DNA from: Mycolicibacter engbaekii
GTDB lineage: Bacteria; Actinomycetota; Actinomycetes; Mycobacteriales; Mycobacteriaceae
DNA length: 64,000 nt
NCBI RefSeq assembly: GCF_002101585.1
Contig: NZ_LQOT01000040.1
Coordinates: 62,001-126,000, forward strand
Direction: 5' to 3'
In this document: one piece after another, positions 37,155 to 46,612 of the stretch
Layout of the letters: each line of letters begins with the position of its first letter
Position numbering within the stretch: position 1 is the stretch's first letter
Program-made: the position numbers and the translations under genes
The notes under the pieces: model-generated
The model's input: the letters and a program-made list of their open reading frames with translations, nothing else
The model's database searches: none
Told to the model about the DNA's origin: nothing

Positions 37155-37685
37155 TCACAAGGTGGTGACCCCGTCTGCCGCCCCGTCACCGTCGCTGTCG
37201 GTGAGCTTGACGTCCCATCTCCCGTCGCCGTCGGTGTCGACATAGGCGGCGCCGTAGCCGCCCGCGCCGTCGCCGATCAGCACCCGGTCAGCCCGGCCAT
37301 CGCCGTCGAAGTCGAGCAAACGGTCGTTGAGGCGGCCATCGCCGTCGAAATCCACCAGCGGACCGCCGGTGTGCTCGCCGTCGTCGAGGCCCATCCAGCG
37401 CAGCCCGCCCGAGCGGTCGGCTGAGCTCGCCGCCAGTCCGTGCCCCCAGGTGCCCGACCCGTCGTCGCCGAAGGAGGCCTCGGGGATGCCGTCGTCGTCC
37501 AGATCCAGCAGCAGGTGATCGGCTACTCCGTCGCCGTCCAAGTCGACCAGGGCGTCGTCACGCAGTCCGTCCCCGTCGAAGTCGAGGCTGATGGCGTCGG
37601 CCAGACCGTCGCCATCCAGATCGAGGTCCGGCGGACCGGTCCACATGGTGGCCGAACCCATCCCGTCGCCCAGGCAGTAGTCCAT
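37155..37685 (-). CDS. Aspartate-rich D-x-D-G-D-G repeat protein (Rv3906c-like)
   Basis: This acidic protein of 176 residues is built from about ten copies of a DxDGDGxxD unit: DLDGDGLAD, DFDGDGLRD, DLDGDGVAD, DLDDDGIPE, DFDGDGRLN, DFDGDGRAD, DTDGDGRWD and DSDGDGAAD among them. The unit resembles the calcium-binding loops of thrombospondin type 3 or dockerin repeats. No signal peptide or membrane helix is evident. The position before pcnA matches Rv3906c. Calcium binding is inference from the motif; the function is unknown. Confidence 0.87.
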   Translation of the reverse strand: MDYCLGDGMGSATMWTGPPDLDLDGDGLADAISLDFDGDGLRDDALVDLDGDGVADHLLLDLDDDGIPEASFGDDGSGTWGHGLAASSADRSGGLRWMGLDDGEHTGGPLVDFDGDGRLNDRLLDFDGDGRADRVLIGDGAGGYGAAYVDTDGDGRWDVKLTDSDGDGAADGVTTL

Positions 37686-37709
37686 ACCTGCTCAGACGGG
37701 GCGGGGGCG

Positions 37710-39152
37710 CTAGCGGTTCCCCTGGGTCTGCCACCAGGCCAGCAGTTCGGCCGTGGCCTCCTGGCGGGTCAGCGGTCCGCGCTCCAGGCGCAGCTCCTTG
37801 AGATAGCTCCACGCCCGGCCGACCTGCGGCCCGGCGGGGATGTCGAGCAGGGCCATGATCTCGTTGCCGTCCAGATCCGGTCGGACCCGCTGCAGGTCCT
37901 CCTGCTCGGCCAGGACGGCGATCCGTTCTTCGAGCTGGTCGTAACTGGCCTGCAGGCGCGCCGCGCGCCGCTTGTTGCGGGTGGTGCAGTCTGCCCGGAC
38001 GAGCTTGTGCAGGCGGCCCAGCAGAGGTCCCGCGTCGGTGACGTAGCGCCGCACCGCCGAGTCGGTCCACTTGCCGTCGCCGTAGCCGTGGAACCGCAGG
38101 TGCAGGTAGACCAGCTGGGAGACGTCGTCGACCATCTGTTTGGAGTAGCGCAGGGCGCGCATCCGCTTGCGAACCATTTTCGCGCCCACCACCTCGTGGT
38201 GATGGAAACTGACCCCGCCGTCGGCTTCGTGGCGACGGGTGGCCGGTTTGCCGATGTCGTGCAGCAGCGCAGCCCACCGCAGCACCAGGTCCGGGCCGTC
38301 GTCTTCGAGGTCGATCGCCTGGCGCAGCACGGTCAGCGAATGCTGGTAGACGTCTTTGTGCTGGTGGTGCTCATCGATCGCCATCCGCATGGCGCCGACT
38401 TCGGGCAGCACCACGTCGCCCATCCCGCTGGCCACCATCAGATCCACCCCGGCGGCCGGGTCGGCGCCCACCAGCAGCTTGTCCAATTCCGCGGCGACCC
38501 GTTCCGGGGTGATGCGGCCCAGCTCGGGCGCCATGTCCTCGATCGCCGCGCGTACCCGCGGCGCCACCGTGAAACCGAGCTGGGAGACGAACCGGGCCGC
38601 CCGCAGCATGCGTAGCGGGTCGTCGCCGAAGGAATCCTCGGGGGCGGTCGGGGTGTCGAGCACACCGTCGCGCAGCGCCGCCAGCCCGCCCAGCGGGTCC
38701 ACGAAGTCCCCCGGTCCGGCCGGGGTGATGTGGACCGCCATCGCATTGACGGTGAAGTCGCGGCGCACCAGATCGGCGTCGAGCGAGTCGCCGAAGCGCA
38801 CTTCGGGATTGCGGGACACCCGGTCGTACTGGTCGGCGCGGAAGGTGGTGATCTCCACGCGCTGCCCCCGCAGTGCGGCGCCCACGGTGCCGAATTCGAT
38901 GCCGGTGTCCCACATCGCGTCGGACCGGCCGCGCAGGATGTCCTGGACCTGCTCGGGCCGCGCGTCGGTGGTGAAATCCAGGTCCGGGCTCGGCCGGCCC
39001 AGCAGCGCGTCGCGGACCGATCCCCCGACCAGGTAGAGCTGGTGACCGGCTGCAGAGAACATCTCGCCGAGGCTGCGCAGCAATTCGGCGTGCCGGTTCA
39101 GCGCGACGGCCGCCTTGGTTAGCAGGTCGGCGTCTTGATGGGCGTCAGGCAC
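37710..39152 (-). CDS. pcnA: CCA tRNA nucleotidyltransferase / poly(A) polymerase family
   Basis: This enzyme of 480 residues, the same length as Rv3907c, adds or repairs the CCA end of tRNA (or poly(A) tails). The nucleotidyltransferase head is LVGGSVRDALLGR, with catalytic acidic residues in PDLDFTTDA. It is followed by RRDFTVNAMAV, the RNA-binding DDPLRMLRAARFVSQLGF, and a C-terminal HD domain, LLHDIGKPATRRH. I start it at GTG 39152 (PDAHQDADLLTKAAVALN); the open frame to 39677 crosses repeats and the divergent mutT4 gene. TAAGCT about 8 nt before the GTG is a possible leaderless -10. CCA-adding versus poly(A) specificity cannot be decided here. Confidence 0.95.
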   Translation of the reverse strand: MPDAHQDADLLTKAAVALNRHAELLRSLGEMFSAAGHQLYLVGGSVRDALLGRPSPDLDFTTDARPEQVQDILRGRSDAMWDTGIEFGTVGAALRGQRVEITTFRADQYDRVSRNPEVRFGDSLDADLVRRDFTVNAMAVHITPAGPGDFVDPLGGLAALRDGVLDTPTAPEDSFGDDPLRMLRAARFVSQLGFTVAPRVRAAIEDMAPELGRITPERVAAELDKLLVGADPAAGVDLMVASGMGDVVLPEVGAMRMAIDEHHQHKDVYQHSLTVLRQAIDLEDDGPDLVLRWAALLHDIGKPATRRHEADGGVSFHHHEVVGAKMVRKRMRALRYSKQMVDDVSQLVYLHLRFHGYGDGKWTDSAVRRYVTDAGPLLGRLHKLVRADCTTRNKRRAARLQASYDQLEERIAVLAEQEDLQRVRPDLDGNEIMALLDIPAGPQVGRAWSYLKELRLERGPLTRQEATAELLAWWQTQGNR

Positions 39153-39166
39153 GTTCGGTGAGCTTA

Positions 39167-39316
39167 GCGGGGATCGCGAGCGCGGCGAAGCCGGGCGAAG
39201 CGGGTCCCCGCCATAAGACCCCCCGGGGATCGCGAGCGCGGCGAAGCCGGGCGAAGCGGGTCCCCGCCACAAGACCCCCCGGGGACCGCGGCCGCGGCGA
39301 AGCCGGGCGAAGCGGC
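39167..39316. repeat. Three-copy 56-nt tandem repeat between pcnA and mutT4
   Basis: Units start with GGGGA at 39169, 39225 and 39281. The first two are nearly identical over 56 nt; the third diverges after its GCGAAGCCGGGCGAAGCG core and is incomplete. Complementary GGGGA and TCCCC ends can pair into a stem in each full unit. The array fills most of the gap between the divergent pcnA and mutT4 promoters. Confidence 0.8.
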
Positions 39317-39347
39317 GAGGGAGGCAGGTCGGCCTGCGCGTGCCAGC

Positions 39348-39353
39348 TACTAT
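39348..39353 (+). promoter_or_regulatory. Candidate -10 element for leaderless mutT4
   Basis: TACTAT lies 7 nt before GTG 39361. It supports that start over the earlier in-frame codon at 39340. Confidence 0.5.
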
Positions 39354-39360
39354 CACATGG

Positions 39361-40125
39361 GTGTCGGCCGACGGCGGAGAAGCCAATTCGGGACGGCGCC
39401 GTCGGCGGCGCCGTGGTCGGCGCACGTCCGGACCGAAGCTCAACCACGCCGAATCCCCCGCCACCGACGCCGCGCACAGCACCAGCGTGCCGCCCGGGCG
39501 GGCCGCGTCGGGTCGGCCCCGCACCGCGCGGCACGGACCGGAGCGCCTGCGCACCGTGCATGAGACATCCGCCGGCGGCCTCGTCGTGGACGGTATCGAC
39601 GGTCCCCGCGAGGAACAGGTGGCCGCGCTGATCGGGCGGGTGGACCGGCGGGGCAGGATCTTGTGGTCCTTACCCAAGGGCCATATCGAGGTCGGTGAGA
39701 CCGCCGAGCAGACCGCGATCCGCGAGGTCGCCGAGGAAACCGGTGTTCAGGGCAGCGTGCTGGCCTCCCTGGGCAGCATCGACTACTGGTTCGTCACCGA
39801 CGGGCGCCGGGTGCACAAGACGGTGCACCACTATCTGATGCGGTTCGCCAGCGGCGAGCTGTGCGACGACGATGTGGAGGTCGCCGAAGTGGCGTGGGTG
39901 CCGATCCGGGAGCTGCCGTCCCGCTTGGCGTACGCCGACGAGCGCCGGCTGGCGCTGGTCGCCGACGAATTGATCGACCGCCTGCAGGCCGACGGCCCGG
40001 CCGCCCTGCCCCCGCTGCCGGCTTCGGCTCCCCGGCGCCGTCCGCAGACGCACTCCCGCGCCCGCCCTACTCGTGCAGGCGAGCTCTCGCCGGACCCGAA
40101 GAACGGTCGCAGGCTGGACCCGTGA
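39361..40125 (+). CDS. mutT4: Nudix hydrolase MutT4
   Basis: This protein of 254 residues has a basic, Arg-rich N-terminal region (about 1-65) and a Nudix domain. The Nudix box is complete: [23 protein letters not shown], fitting GX5EX7[41 protein letters not shown] and [20 protein letters not shown] match Rv3908. The family hydrolyses nucleoside diphosphate derivatives, with a housecleaning role; the exact substrate is not set by sequence. The stop overlaps the next gene as GTGA, so translation is coupled. Confidence 0.94.
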   Translation: MSADGGEANSGRRRRRRRGRRTSGPKLNHAESPATDAAHSTSVPPGRAASGRPRTARHGPERLRTVHETSAGGLVVDGIDGPREEQVAALIGRVDRRGRILWSLPKGHIEVGETAEQTAIREVAEETGVQGSVLASLGSIDYWFVTDGRRVHKTVHHYLMRFASGELCDDDVEVAEVAWVPIRELPSRLAYADERRLALVADELIDRLQADGPAALPPLPASAPRRRPQTHSRARPTRAGELSPDPKNGRRLDP

Positions 40126-42512
40126 CCCACACGCGACGAAGCGGTGGGGGTCCCGTGCCGAGGCGGTTGGCAGCCCTCCCGGCGATGATCGCCGCGCTCC
40201 TGATGACTCTCGGCACGGCACTGTGCACCGCCGGACCGCATTCGGCGACCGGCGAACCCGACGTCGCGCCGTTCGTCCAGATCCGCGTCGACCGCGTCAC
40301 CCCGGACATCGTCACCACCTCCAGCGCCCCGCTGGTCACGGTCGCGGGCACGGTGACCAATGTCGGCGACCGGCCGGTCCGCGACGTCATGGTGCGCCTG
40401 GAGCAGGCCGGCGCCGTCGCTTCGTCGGCCGGGCTGCGCACCGCCCTCACCGGTGCCCATGACCAATACCGTCCGGTCGGGCCGTTCAGCACCGTGGCCG
40501 CAGAACTGCAGCGCGGGCAGGAAGCCCGCTTCACGCTGTCCGCCCCACTGCGTTCGGCCAGCCAGCCGGCCCTGGGTGTCGACCTTCCGGGCATTTATCC
40601 GGTGCTGGTGAACGTCAACGGCACGCCCGACTACGGCACGCCGACCCGGCTCGACGACGCCCGGTTCCTGCTGCCGGTGACCGGTCTGCCCAAAACCGAC
40701 CCGGACTCCGATGGCGTCGCCGGGACGGTCCCGCCCGACATCTCCCACCCGGTGCGGCTCACCATGTTCTGGCCGCTGGCCGATCGGCCCCGGCTGACCC
40801 CGGGGGCACCCGGGGGCACCCGGCCGGTGCGGCTCACCGACGACGACCTGGCGGCGTCGCTGGCGCCCGGCGGTCGCCTGGAGGCGCTGCTGTCGGCGGC
40901 CGAGTTCGCCACCAGCCCGGCGGTCGACGCCAACGGGGTGGTCAACCGGGCGTTATGCCTGGCCGTCGACCCGGACCTGCTGGTGACGGTCAACGCGATG
41001 ACCGACGGCTACGTGGTCGCCGACTCCCCCGAGAGCACGGCCTCGCATCCGGGCAGCGGCCGCGACGCCGCCCGGTCCTGGCTGGAAAGGCTGCGGCGGC
41101 TGGCGCAGCGCACCTGTGTCGCGGCCACCCCCTACGCGCAGGCCGACCTGGACGCCTTGGCGCGGGTGGGCGACGCCCGGCTGGCGGCGATAGCGGTGGC
41201 CAAGCCGGCCGACATCGTCGACCGCATCCTGCAGGTGAGCTCGACCCGCGGTGCGGTCCTGCTCGGCGACGGCCGGCTGACGGCGGCTTCGGCGGACCTG
41301 ATCGGCACGCAGGGCGACGCGGTGGTGGTCGCTGCCGGTGACTGTTCGGCCCGCGAGTCCGGCGTCACCGCCGACGTCACGCCGCGGCGGTTGTCCCCAC
41401 AGTTGGTCTTCTCGCCGTATGACCCCGCCGTCGGCGCGGCGCTGGCCGCCGTGGGCACCGAACCGGCCACGCCCAGCTATCTGGACGGTTCGCTGACGGT
41501 GCGGCTGCACCACGACTCGGCGCTGGCCCGTCGCCAGGACGCGCTCGGCTCGATGCTGTGGCGCGCGCTGGAATCCCCCGAGGACCCTGCCGCGCCGCGC
41601 AACGAGATTCTGATGCCGCCGGCCTACTGGAAGCCCCGCGCCGATGACGCGCGAGCGGTGCTGAGCACCTTGGCCACCGCCTTGCGGTCCGGGCTGGCGG
41701 TGGCCCGGCCTCTGACCGCCCTGATCGCCGAGTCGCGCGACGTCACCGCCCCGCCCGCGGGCCCGCTGCCGGCCCAGCAACCGGCCGGCGGCTTCGGGCC
41801 GGAGGTCGTAGGCATGGTGGCCGGCGACATCGCCCGGCTGTGGGGCTTGACCTCGGCGTTGACCACCGACGCCCGCACCGGGCTGACCGGTGAGGCCTAC
41901 ACGGCCCCGCTCGCCGAGGGCATGTTGCGGGCCCTGACCCAGACCGAACCGGTCAATGCCCGCAACGGCCTGGCCGCGCAGCGGCTGGGGGTCATCGGCA
42001 CCACCGTCGCCGACCTGATCGGCGGGGTCACCATCGTCCATCCCGCCGACTCCTACACCCTGGCCACCGAGCACAGCCCGCTGCCGCTGGCGCTGCGCAA
42101 CGACCTGGCGGTCCCGATCCGGGTTCGGCTGCACGTCGACGCCCCGCCCGGGATGTCGGTCACCGATGTCGGCGAGTTGGAGCTGCCGCCGGGATATCTG
42201 CCGCTGCGGGTTCCAGTCGAGGTACGCGTCAACCAGCACTTCGTGGTCGATGCCGCGCTGCAGACCCCCGACGGGCTGCCCCTGGGCGAGTCGGTGCGGC
42301 TGTCAGTGCACTCCAACGCCTACGGCATGGTGCTGTTCCTGTTCACCATGACCGCGGCGGCGGCGCTCACGGTGCTGACCGGGCGACGGCTGTGGCACCG
42401 TTTCCGCGGCCAGCCCGACCGCGCCGACCTGGACCGGCCCGAGCCGCTCCCGGACCAGCCGCCTGCCGCCGAGCCGGCGCGGGTGCCCGCAGATGACGGC
42501 GGAGACCGGTGA
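40122..42512 (+). CDS. Large exported membrane-anchored protein (Rv3909-like, DUF6049)
   Basis: This protein of 796 residues has an N-terminal signal or anchor ([22 protein letters not shown]). A long extracytoplasmic region starts with an Ig-like/CARDB-type stretch ([26 protein letters not shown]), and one C-terminal membrane helix ([19 protein letters not shown]) precedes a basic, Pro-rich cytoplasmic end. The start GTG 40122 overlaps the mutT4 stop, and its own stop overlaps murJ as GTGA, so the three genes form a tightly coupled unit. The fixed linkage to murJ suggests a role in envelope assembly. No enzymatic motif is seen. Confidence 0.9.
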   Translation: MTHTRRSGGGPVPRRLAALPAMIAALLMTLGTALCTAGPHSATGEPDVAPFVQIRVDRVTPDIVTTSSAPLVTVAGTVTNVGDRPVRDVMVRLEQAGAVASSAGLRTALTGAHDQYRPVGPFSTVAAELQRGQEARFTLSAPLRSASQPALGVDLPGIYPVLVNVNGTPDYGTPTRLDDARFLLPVTGLPKTDPDSDGVAGTVPPDISHPVRLTMFWPLADRPRLTPGAPGGTRPVRLTDDDLAASLAPGGRLEALLSAAEFATSPAVDANGVVNRALCLAVDPDLLVTVNAMTDGYVVADSPESTASHPGSGRDAARSWLERLRRLAQRTCVAATPYAQADLDALARVGDARLAAIAVAKPADIVDRILQVSSTRGAVLLGDGRLTAASADLIGTQGDAVVVAAGDCSARESGVTADVTPRRLSPQLVFSPYDPAVGAALAAVGTEPATPSYLDGSLTVRLHHDSALARRQDALGSMLWRALESPEDPAAPRNEILMPPAYWKPRADDARAVLSTLATALRSGLAVARPLTALIAESRDVTAPPAGPLPAQQPAGGFGPEVVGMVAGDIARLWGLTSALTTDARTGLTGEAYTAPLAEGMLRALTQTEPVNARNGLAAQRLGVIGTTVADLIGGVTIVHPADSYTLATEHSPLPLALRNDLAVPIRVRLHVDAPPGMSVTDVGELELPPGYLPLRVPVEVRVNQHFVVDAALQTPDGLPLGESVRLSVHSNAYGMVLFLFTMTAAAALTVLTGRRLWHRFRGQPDRADLDRPEPLPDQPPAAEPARVPADDGGDR

Positions 42513-45500
42513 GCACGCCCGCATCGCAACCGGCCCGCCCCGAGCTCAGCGACGCCGCGGTGGTGTCGCGCTCCTGGGGGATGGCACTGGCCACGCTGGT
42601 CAGCCGGATCACCGGATTCGTTCGGGTGGTGCTGCTGGCGGCGATCCTGGGCGCGGCGTTGTCGAGCGCCTTCTCGGTGGCCAACCAGCTGCCGAATCAG
42701 ATCGCCGCGCTGGTGCTGGAGGCGACCTTCACCGCGATCTTCGTGCCGGTGCTGGCCCGCGCCGAACGTGACGACGCCGACGGCGGCGCGGCGTTCGTCC
42801 GCCGGCTGGTCACGCTGGCCACCGCGCTGCTGCTGGCCACCACCGTGATCTCGGTGGCGGCCGCCCCGCTGCTGGTCCGGCTGATGCTCGGTGGTGACCC
42901 GCAGGTCAACGAGGCGCTGACCATCGCATTCGCGTATCTGCTTCTGCCGCAGGTGATCTGTTACGGGTTGTCTTCGGTGTTCATGGCGATCCTGAACACC
43001 CGCAACATTTTTGGGCCGCCGGCCTGGGCGCCGGTGGTCAACAACGTGGTCGCGATCGCCACGTTGGTGCTCTACCTGCTGGTGCCGGGCGAACTGTCGG
43101 TGGACCCGGTGCGGATGGGCAACGCCAAGCTGCTGGTGCTCGGGGTCGGCACCACGGCCGGCGTCGTCGCCCAAACCGTCGTCCTGCTGGTGGCGATCCG
43201 GCGCGAGCACATCAGCCTGCGCCCGCTGTGGGGAATCGACGACCGCCTCAAGCGCTTCGGCACGATGGCCTCGGCCATGGTGCTCTATGTCCTGATCAGC
43301 CAGATCGGACTGGTGGTCACCAACCAGATCGCCAGCACGGCGGCTGCCTCCGGGCCGGCGATCTACTACTACGCCTGGCTGCTGCTGCAGTTGCCGTTCG
43401 GCATGATCGGCGTGACGGTGCTGACCGTGGTGATGCCCCGGTTGAGCCGCAACGCCGCCGCCGGCGACGACCCCGCGGTGCTGGCCGATCTGTCGCTGGC
43501 CACGCGGCTGATGATGATCACCCTGATCCCGATCGTGGCCGTGATGACCGTCGCCGGCCCGGCGATCGGCAGCGCCCTGTTCGCCTACGGCAACTTCGGC
43601 AACGTCGACGCGGGATACCTGGGCGCCGCCGTCGCCATGTCGGCGTTCACGCTGATCCCCTACGCCATGGTGCTGCTGCAGTTGCGGGTCTTCTACGCGC
43701 GCGAACAACCGTGGACGCCGATCGCCATCATCGTGGTGATCACCGCGGTGAAGATCGGTGCCTCCGTCCTGGCCCCGCACCTGACCAGCGATCCGGACCT
43801 CGTCGCCGCCTACCTGGGGCTGGCCAACGGCCTGGGCTTTACCGCTGGGGCCGTCGTCGGACACCTGCTGCTGCGCCGCTCCCTGCGGCCGCCCGCCCGC
43901 CCCGGCATGCCCGCCGGGCACTGGCGACTGCTGGGGCCGGACGTGATCCGCACCGTGCTGGTGACGTTGACCGCCTCCCTGGCTGCCGGCCTGGTGGCCG
44001 AGGTGACCGATCGAGTGCTGGGCCTGCAGGCGCTGACCGACCACGGCGCCGGGGGCTCGATGCTGCGCCTGCTGGTGCTGACGCTGGTGATGTTGCCGAT
44101 CATCGGGGCGGTCATGGTGCGCGCCGGGGTGCCCGAAGCCGTGGCCGCACTGGCCGCGGTCCGCCGGCGGATGGGTTCACGGGCGCCGCAGGCCGGCGCG
44201 CCGAACCCGCCTGCTCGCGATCTCGACGTCCCGTACGCTGAGCACAACTGTTTGCCCACAGTCGGCGGGGATGTGACAAACAATCCCGCCGCACACATGC
44301 CTGCGGAGCACATCGCCGGAGGCAGGACACCGAAAGGTGCGGAGGTGACCAACATTCCTTCGGAGGGGGCGGGGCCTCGGGCCGCGTCGAGGACCGTTGC
44401 TCCGCAGGCTGCCCAGCGGGCCGCCGAGGCCCCCGGGCCGGCCAGCAACGACAGCTTGCTGACCCCGGGGCTGAGCGTCGCCGGCGGTCGCTACCGGCTG
44501 CTGGTACGGCACGGCGGCACGCCGGTGCTGCAGTTCTGGCAGGCGCTGGACACCGCGCTGGACCGGCAGGTGGCGCTGACGTTCGTCGACCCGAACCAGA
44601 CCATGCCCGACGACCAGCTCACCGGTGTGCTCACGCGAACCCAGCGGCTCAGTCAGATCGACGCACCCGGAATCGCCCGGGTGCTCGACGTGGTGCGCGT
44701 CGGTGCGGGCGGACTGGTGGTCTCCGAATGGGTGCGGGGCGCCTCCCTGCAGGAAGTCGCGGGTACGGCGCCGTCACCGGTCGGCGCGGGCCGCGCGATC
44801 CGATCGCTGGCCAGCGCCGCCGAGGCCGCCCACCACAACGGCGTGGCCCTGTCCATCGACAACCCGGCGCGGGTGCGGGTCAGCATCGACGGCGACGTCA
44901 CCCTGGCCTTCCCCGCCACCCTGCCCGACACCAAACCCGAGGACGACATTCGCGGCATCGGGGCCACCCTCTACGCGCTGCTGGTCAACCGGTGGCCGCT
45001 GGCCGACGCCGGGACGGGTTCCGAAGGCGGCCTGCAACCGGCCGACCGCGACGAGAACGGCAACCCGATCCCGCCGGACGCGATCAACCCCGACATCCCC
45101 TTCCAGATCTCGGCGGCCGCCAGTCATGCCATCGCGCCCGACGGCGGGATCCGCGGCGCGTCGACGCTGTCGAACCTGCTGCAGCAGGCCACGGCCCTGC
45201 ACGAACAGACCGAGCTGCTGGGCCCGGTCGCCGACGAGCCGCCCCGGCCGGCGCCCGCGCCGCCGGACGACCAGACACGCGCCGACCGGCGCCGCCGGGT
45301 GCTGATCGGACTGGGCATCGGTGGCGCCGTCATCCTGGTGGCGCTGCTGGTGCTGGCCTCGGTGCTCAACCGCATCTTCGGCGACGTCAACGGGTTGGAC
45401 AAGACCGAACTGGGCCTGAGCAGCCCGTCGGCGTCGGCCCTGCCCGGCGCAGCCGGGCCGAGTGGCGTGGTGAAGCCCATCCAGGCGACGGTGTTCTCCC

Positions 45501-45913
45501 CCGGCGGCGAGGCCGACCGGCCCCAGGACGCCGGGCTGGCAATCGACGGGAACCCGGCCACCGCCTGGTCCACCGACACCTATTCCGATCCCGTGCCCTT
45601 CCCGAACTTCAAGAACGGGGTGGGCCTGATCCTGCAGCTGCCCAGCCCCACGGTGATCGGCAGCGTCTCGCTGAACGTGTCCAGCACCGGCACCCGCGTC
45701 GAGCTGCGGTCCGCATCGACACCCAAGCCGGCGCGGCTGGAGGACACCACCCTGCTGGCGCCTGCGAAGACGCTGCACCCGGGTTCCAACAAGATCACCG
45801 CCGACTCGGCCGCCCCGACATCGAACCTGCTGGTCTGGATCACCACGATGGGCAACACCGGTGGGGAGAGCCGCACGCAGATCTCCGAGATCACCGTGCA
45901 GGCGGCGTCCTAG
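42509..45913 (+). CDS. murJ: MurJ lipid II flippase fused to a pseudokinase (Rv3910-like)
   Basis: This protein of 1134 residues has a MurJ/MviN N-terminal domain (about 15-540) with some 14 hydrophobic helices, including RSWGMALATLVSRITGFVRVVLLAAILG and LPFGMIGVTVLTVVMPRLSR. It flips lipid II for peptidoglycan synthesis. A cytoplasmic linker and a kinase-like domain (about 640-900) follow, starting SVAGGRYRLLVRHGGTPVLQFWQALD. That domain lacks a recognisable catalytic HRD or DFG, as expected for the pseudokinase that binds the FHA-domain protein FhaA in M. tuberculosis. A single helix (VLIGLGIGGAVILVALLVLASVL) leads to an extracytoplasmic discoidin-like domain with the NPATAWST motif. It is coupled to the upstream gene by GTGA. 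Confidence 0.95.
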   Translation: MSTPASQPARPELSDAAVVSRSWGMALATLVSRITGFVRVVLLAAILGAALSSAFSVANQLPNQIAALVLEATFTAIFVPVLARAERDDADGGAAFVRRLVTLATALLLATTVISVAAAPLLVRLMLGGDPQVNEALTIAFAYLLLPQVICYGLSSVFMAILNTRNIFGPPAWAPVVNNVVAIATLVLYLLVPGELSVDPVRMGNAKLLVLGVGTTAGVVAQTVVLLVAIRREHISLRPLWGIDDRLKRFGTMASAMVLYVLISQIGLVVTNQIASTAAASGPAIYYYAWLLLQLPFGMIGVTVLTVVMPRLSRNAAAGDDPAVLADLSLATRLMMITLIPIVAVMTVAGPAIGSALFAYGNFGNVDAGYLGAAVAMSAFTLIPYAMVLLQLRVFYAREQPWTPIAIIVVITAVKIGASVLAPHLTSDPDLVAAYLGLANGLGFTAGAVVGHLLLRRSLRPPARPGMPAGHWRLLGPDVIRTVLVTLTASLAAGLVAEVTDRVLGLQALTDHGAGGSMLRLLVLTLVMLPIIGAVMVRAGVPEAVAALAAVRRRMGSRAPQAGAPNPPARDLDVPYAEHNCLPTVGGDVTNNPAAHMPAEHIAGGRTPKGAEVTNIPSEGAGPRAASRTVAPQAAQRAAEAPGPASNDSLLTPGLSVAGGRYRLLVRHGGTPVLQFWQALDTALDRQVALTFVDPNQTMPDDQLTGVLTRTQRLSQIDAPGIARVLDVVRVGAGGLVVSEWVRGASLQEVAGTAPSPVGAGRAIRSLASAAEAAHHNGVALSIDNPARVRVSIDGDVTLAFPATLPDTKPEDDIRGIGATLYALLVNRWPLADAGTGSEGGLQPADRDENGNPIPPDAINPDIPFQISAAASHAIAPDGGIRGASTLSNLLQQATALHEQTELLGPVADEPPRPAPAPPDDQTRADRRRRVLIGLGIGGAVILVALLVLASVLNRIFGDVNGLDKTELGLSSPSASALPGAAGPSGVVKPIQATVFSPGGEADRPQDAGLAIDGNPATAWSTDTYSDPVPFPNFKNGVGLILQLPSPTVIGSVSLNVSSTGTRVELRSASTPKPARLEDTTLLAPAKTLHPGSNKITADSAAPTSNLLVWITTMGNTGGESRTQISEITVQAAS

Positions 45914-45990
45914 CCGGTCGCCGTGCGCGCCCCCACCCGGGGCCTGTGCACAAGGCGATCGGGTGAAGTACCGACCGGGTCGCCGCTGAT

Positions 45991-45996
45991 TACTGT
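45991..45996 (+). promoter_or_regulatory. Candidate -10 element for sigM
   Basis: TACTGT lies 7 nt before ATG 46004, a leaderless spacing. SigM is often autoregulated, but I cannot identify a SigM-type promoter from this stretch alone. Confidence 0.35.
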
Positions 45997-46003
45997 CCGG
46001 CCC

Positions 46004-46576
46004 ATGGGCCACCCGGAGCGCAGTGACGCCGAACTTCTGGCCGCGCATGTCGCCGGCGACCCGTACGCCTTCGGTGAGCTCTACGGGCGCCACCATCGGC
46101 GGCTGCGCCGCCTGGCCCGGCTCACCACCGGCTGCCCCGAGGAGGCCGAGGACGCCCTGCAGGAGGCGATGCTCTCGGCGCACCGGGCGGCCGGGTCGTT
46201 TCGCCACCACGCCGCCGTGGGCAGCTGGCTGCACCGCATCGTGGTCAACGCCTGCCTGGACCGGCTGCGCCGCCGCCCCGTGACCCACATCGAACTGCTC
46301 GCCGGCCACGCCACCGTCGGCGATCGCACCGCACAGGTCGATACCGCGCTGCTGGTCCGTGCCGCGTTGCGCCGGCTGCCGGCCGCCCAGCGGGCCGCGG
46401 TGATCGCGGTGGACATGCACGGCTATTCGGTGGCCGACGCCGCGCAGGTGTTCGGGGTGGCTCCGGGAACGGTCAAGAGTCGCTGCGCCCGCGGACGGGC
46501 CCGGCTGGCCGCGCTGCTGGAACGGTCCGCCCCCCTGGGCCCGGCGCTGCGGTGCGCAGGCCCGGCGGGCGGATAA
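46004..46576 (+). CDS. sigM: ECF RNA polymerase sigma factor SigM
   Basis: This ECF sigma factor of 190 residues has region 2 in RSDAELLAAHVAGDPYAFGELYGRHHRRLRRLARL and FRHHAAVGSWLHRIVVNACLDRLRR. Region 4 is LPAAQRAAVIAVDMHGYSVADAAQVFGVAPGTVKSRCARGRARL. It sits between murJ and rsmA, as Rv3911 does. In M. tuberculosis SigM controls a small set of genes including ESX-related and lipid genes, and RsmA holds it inactive. Here the downstream rsmA gene seems to lack the sigma-binding part, so control may differ. The last 15 residues (APLGPALRCAGPAGG) do not resemble the M. tuberculosis end. Confidence 0.93.
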   Translation: MGHPERSDAELLAAHVAGDPYAFGELYGRHHRRLRRLARLTTGCPEEAEDALQEAMLSAHRAAGSFRHHAAVGSWLHRIVVNACLDRLRRRPVTHIELLAGHATVGDRTAQVDTALLVRAALRRLPAAQRAAVIAVDMHGYSVADAAQVFGVAPGTVKSRCARGRARLAALLERSAPLGPALRCAGPAGG

Positions 46577-46612
46577 CCTTGGCGCCCGAGGGGGTCAGCA
46601 GGTCGGCGCGCG

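Noticed and set aside
39153..39677. N-terminal extension of pcnA to 39677
   Set aside because: It would read through the tandem repeat and mutT4, and the family start and length fit GTG 39152.
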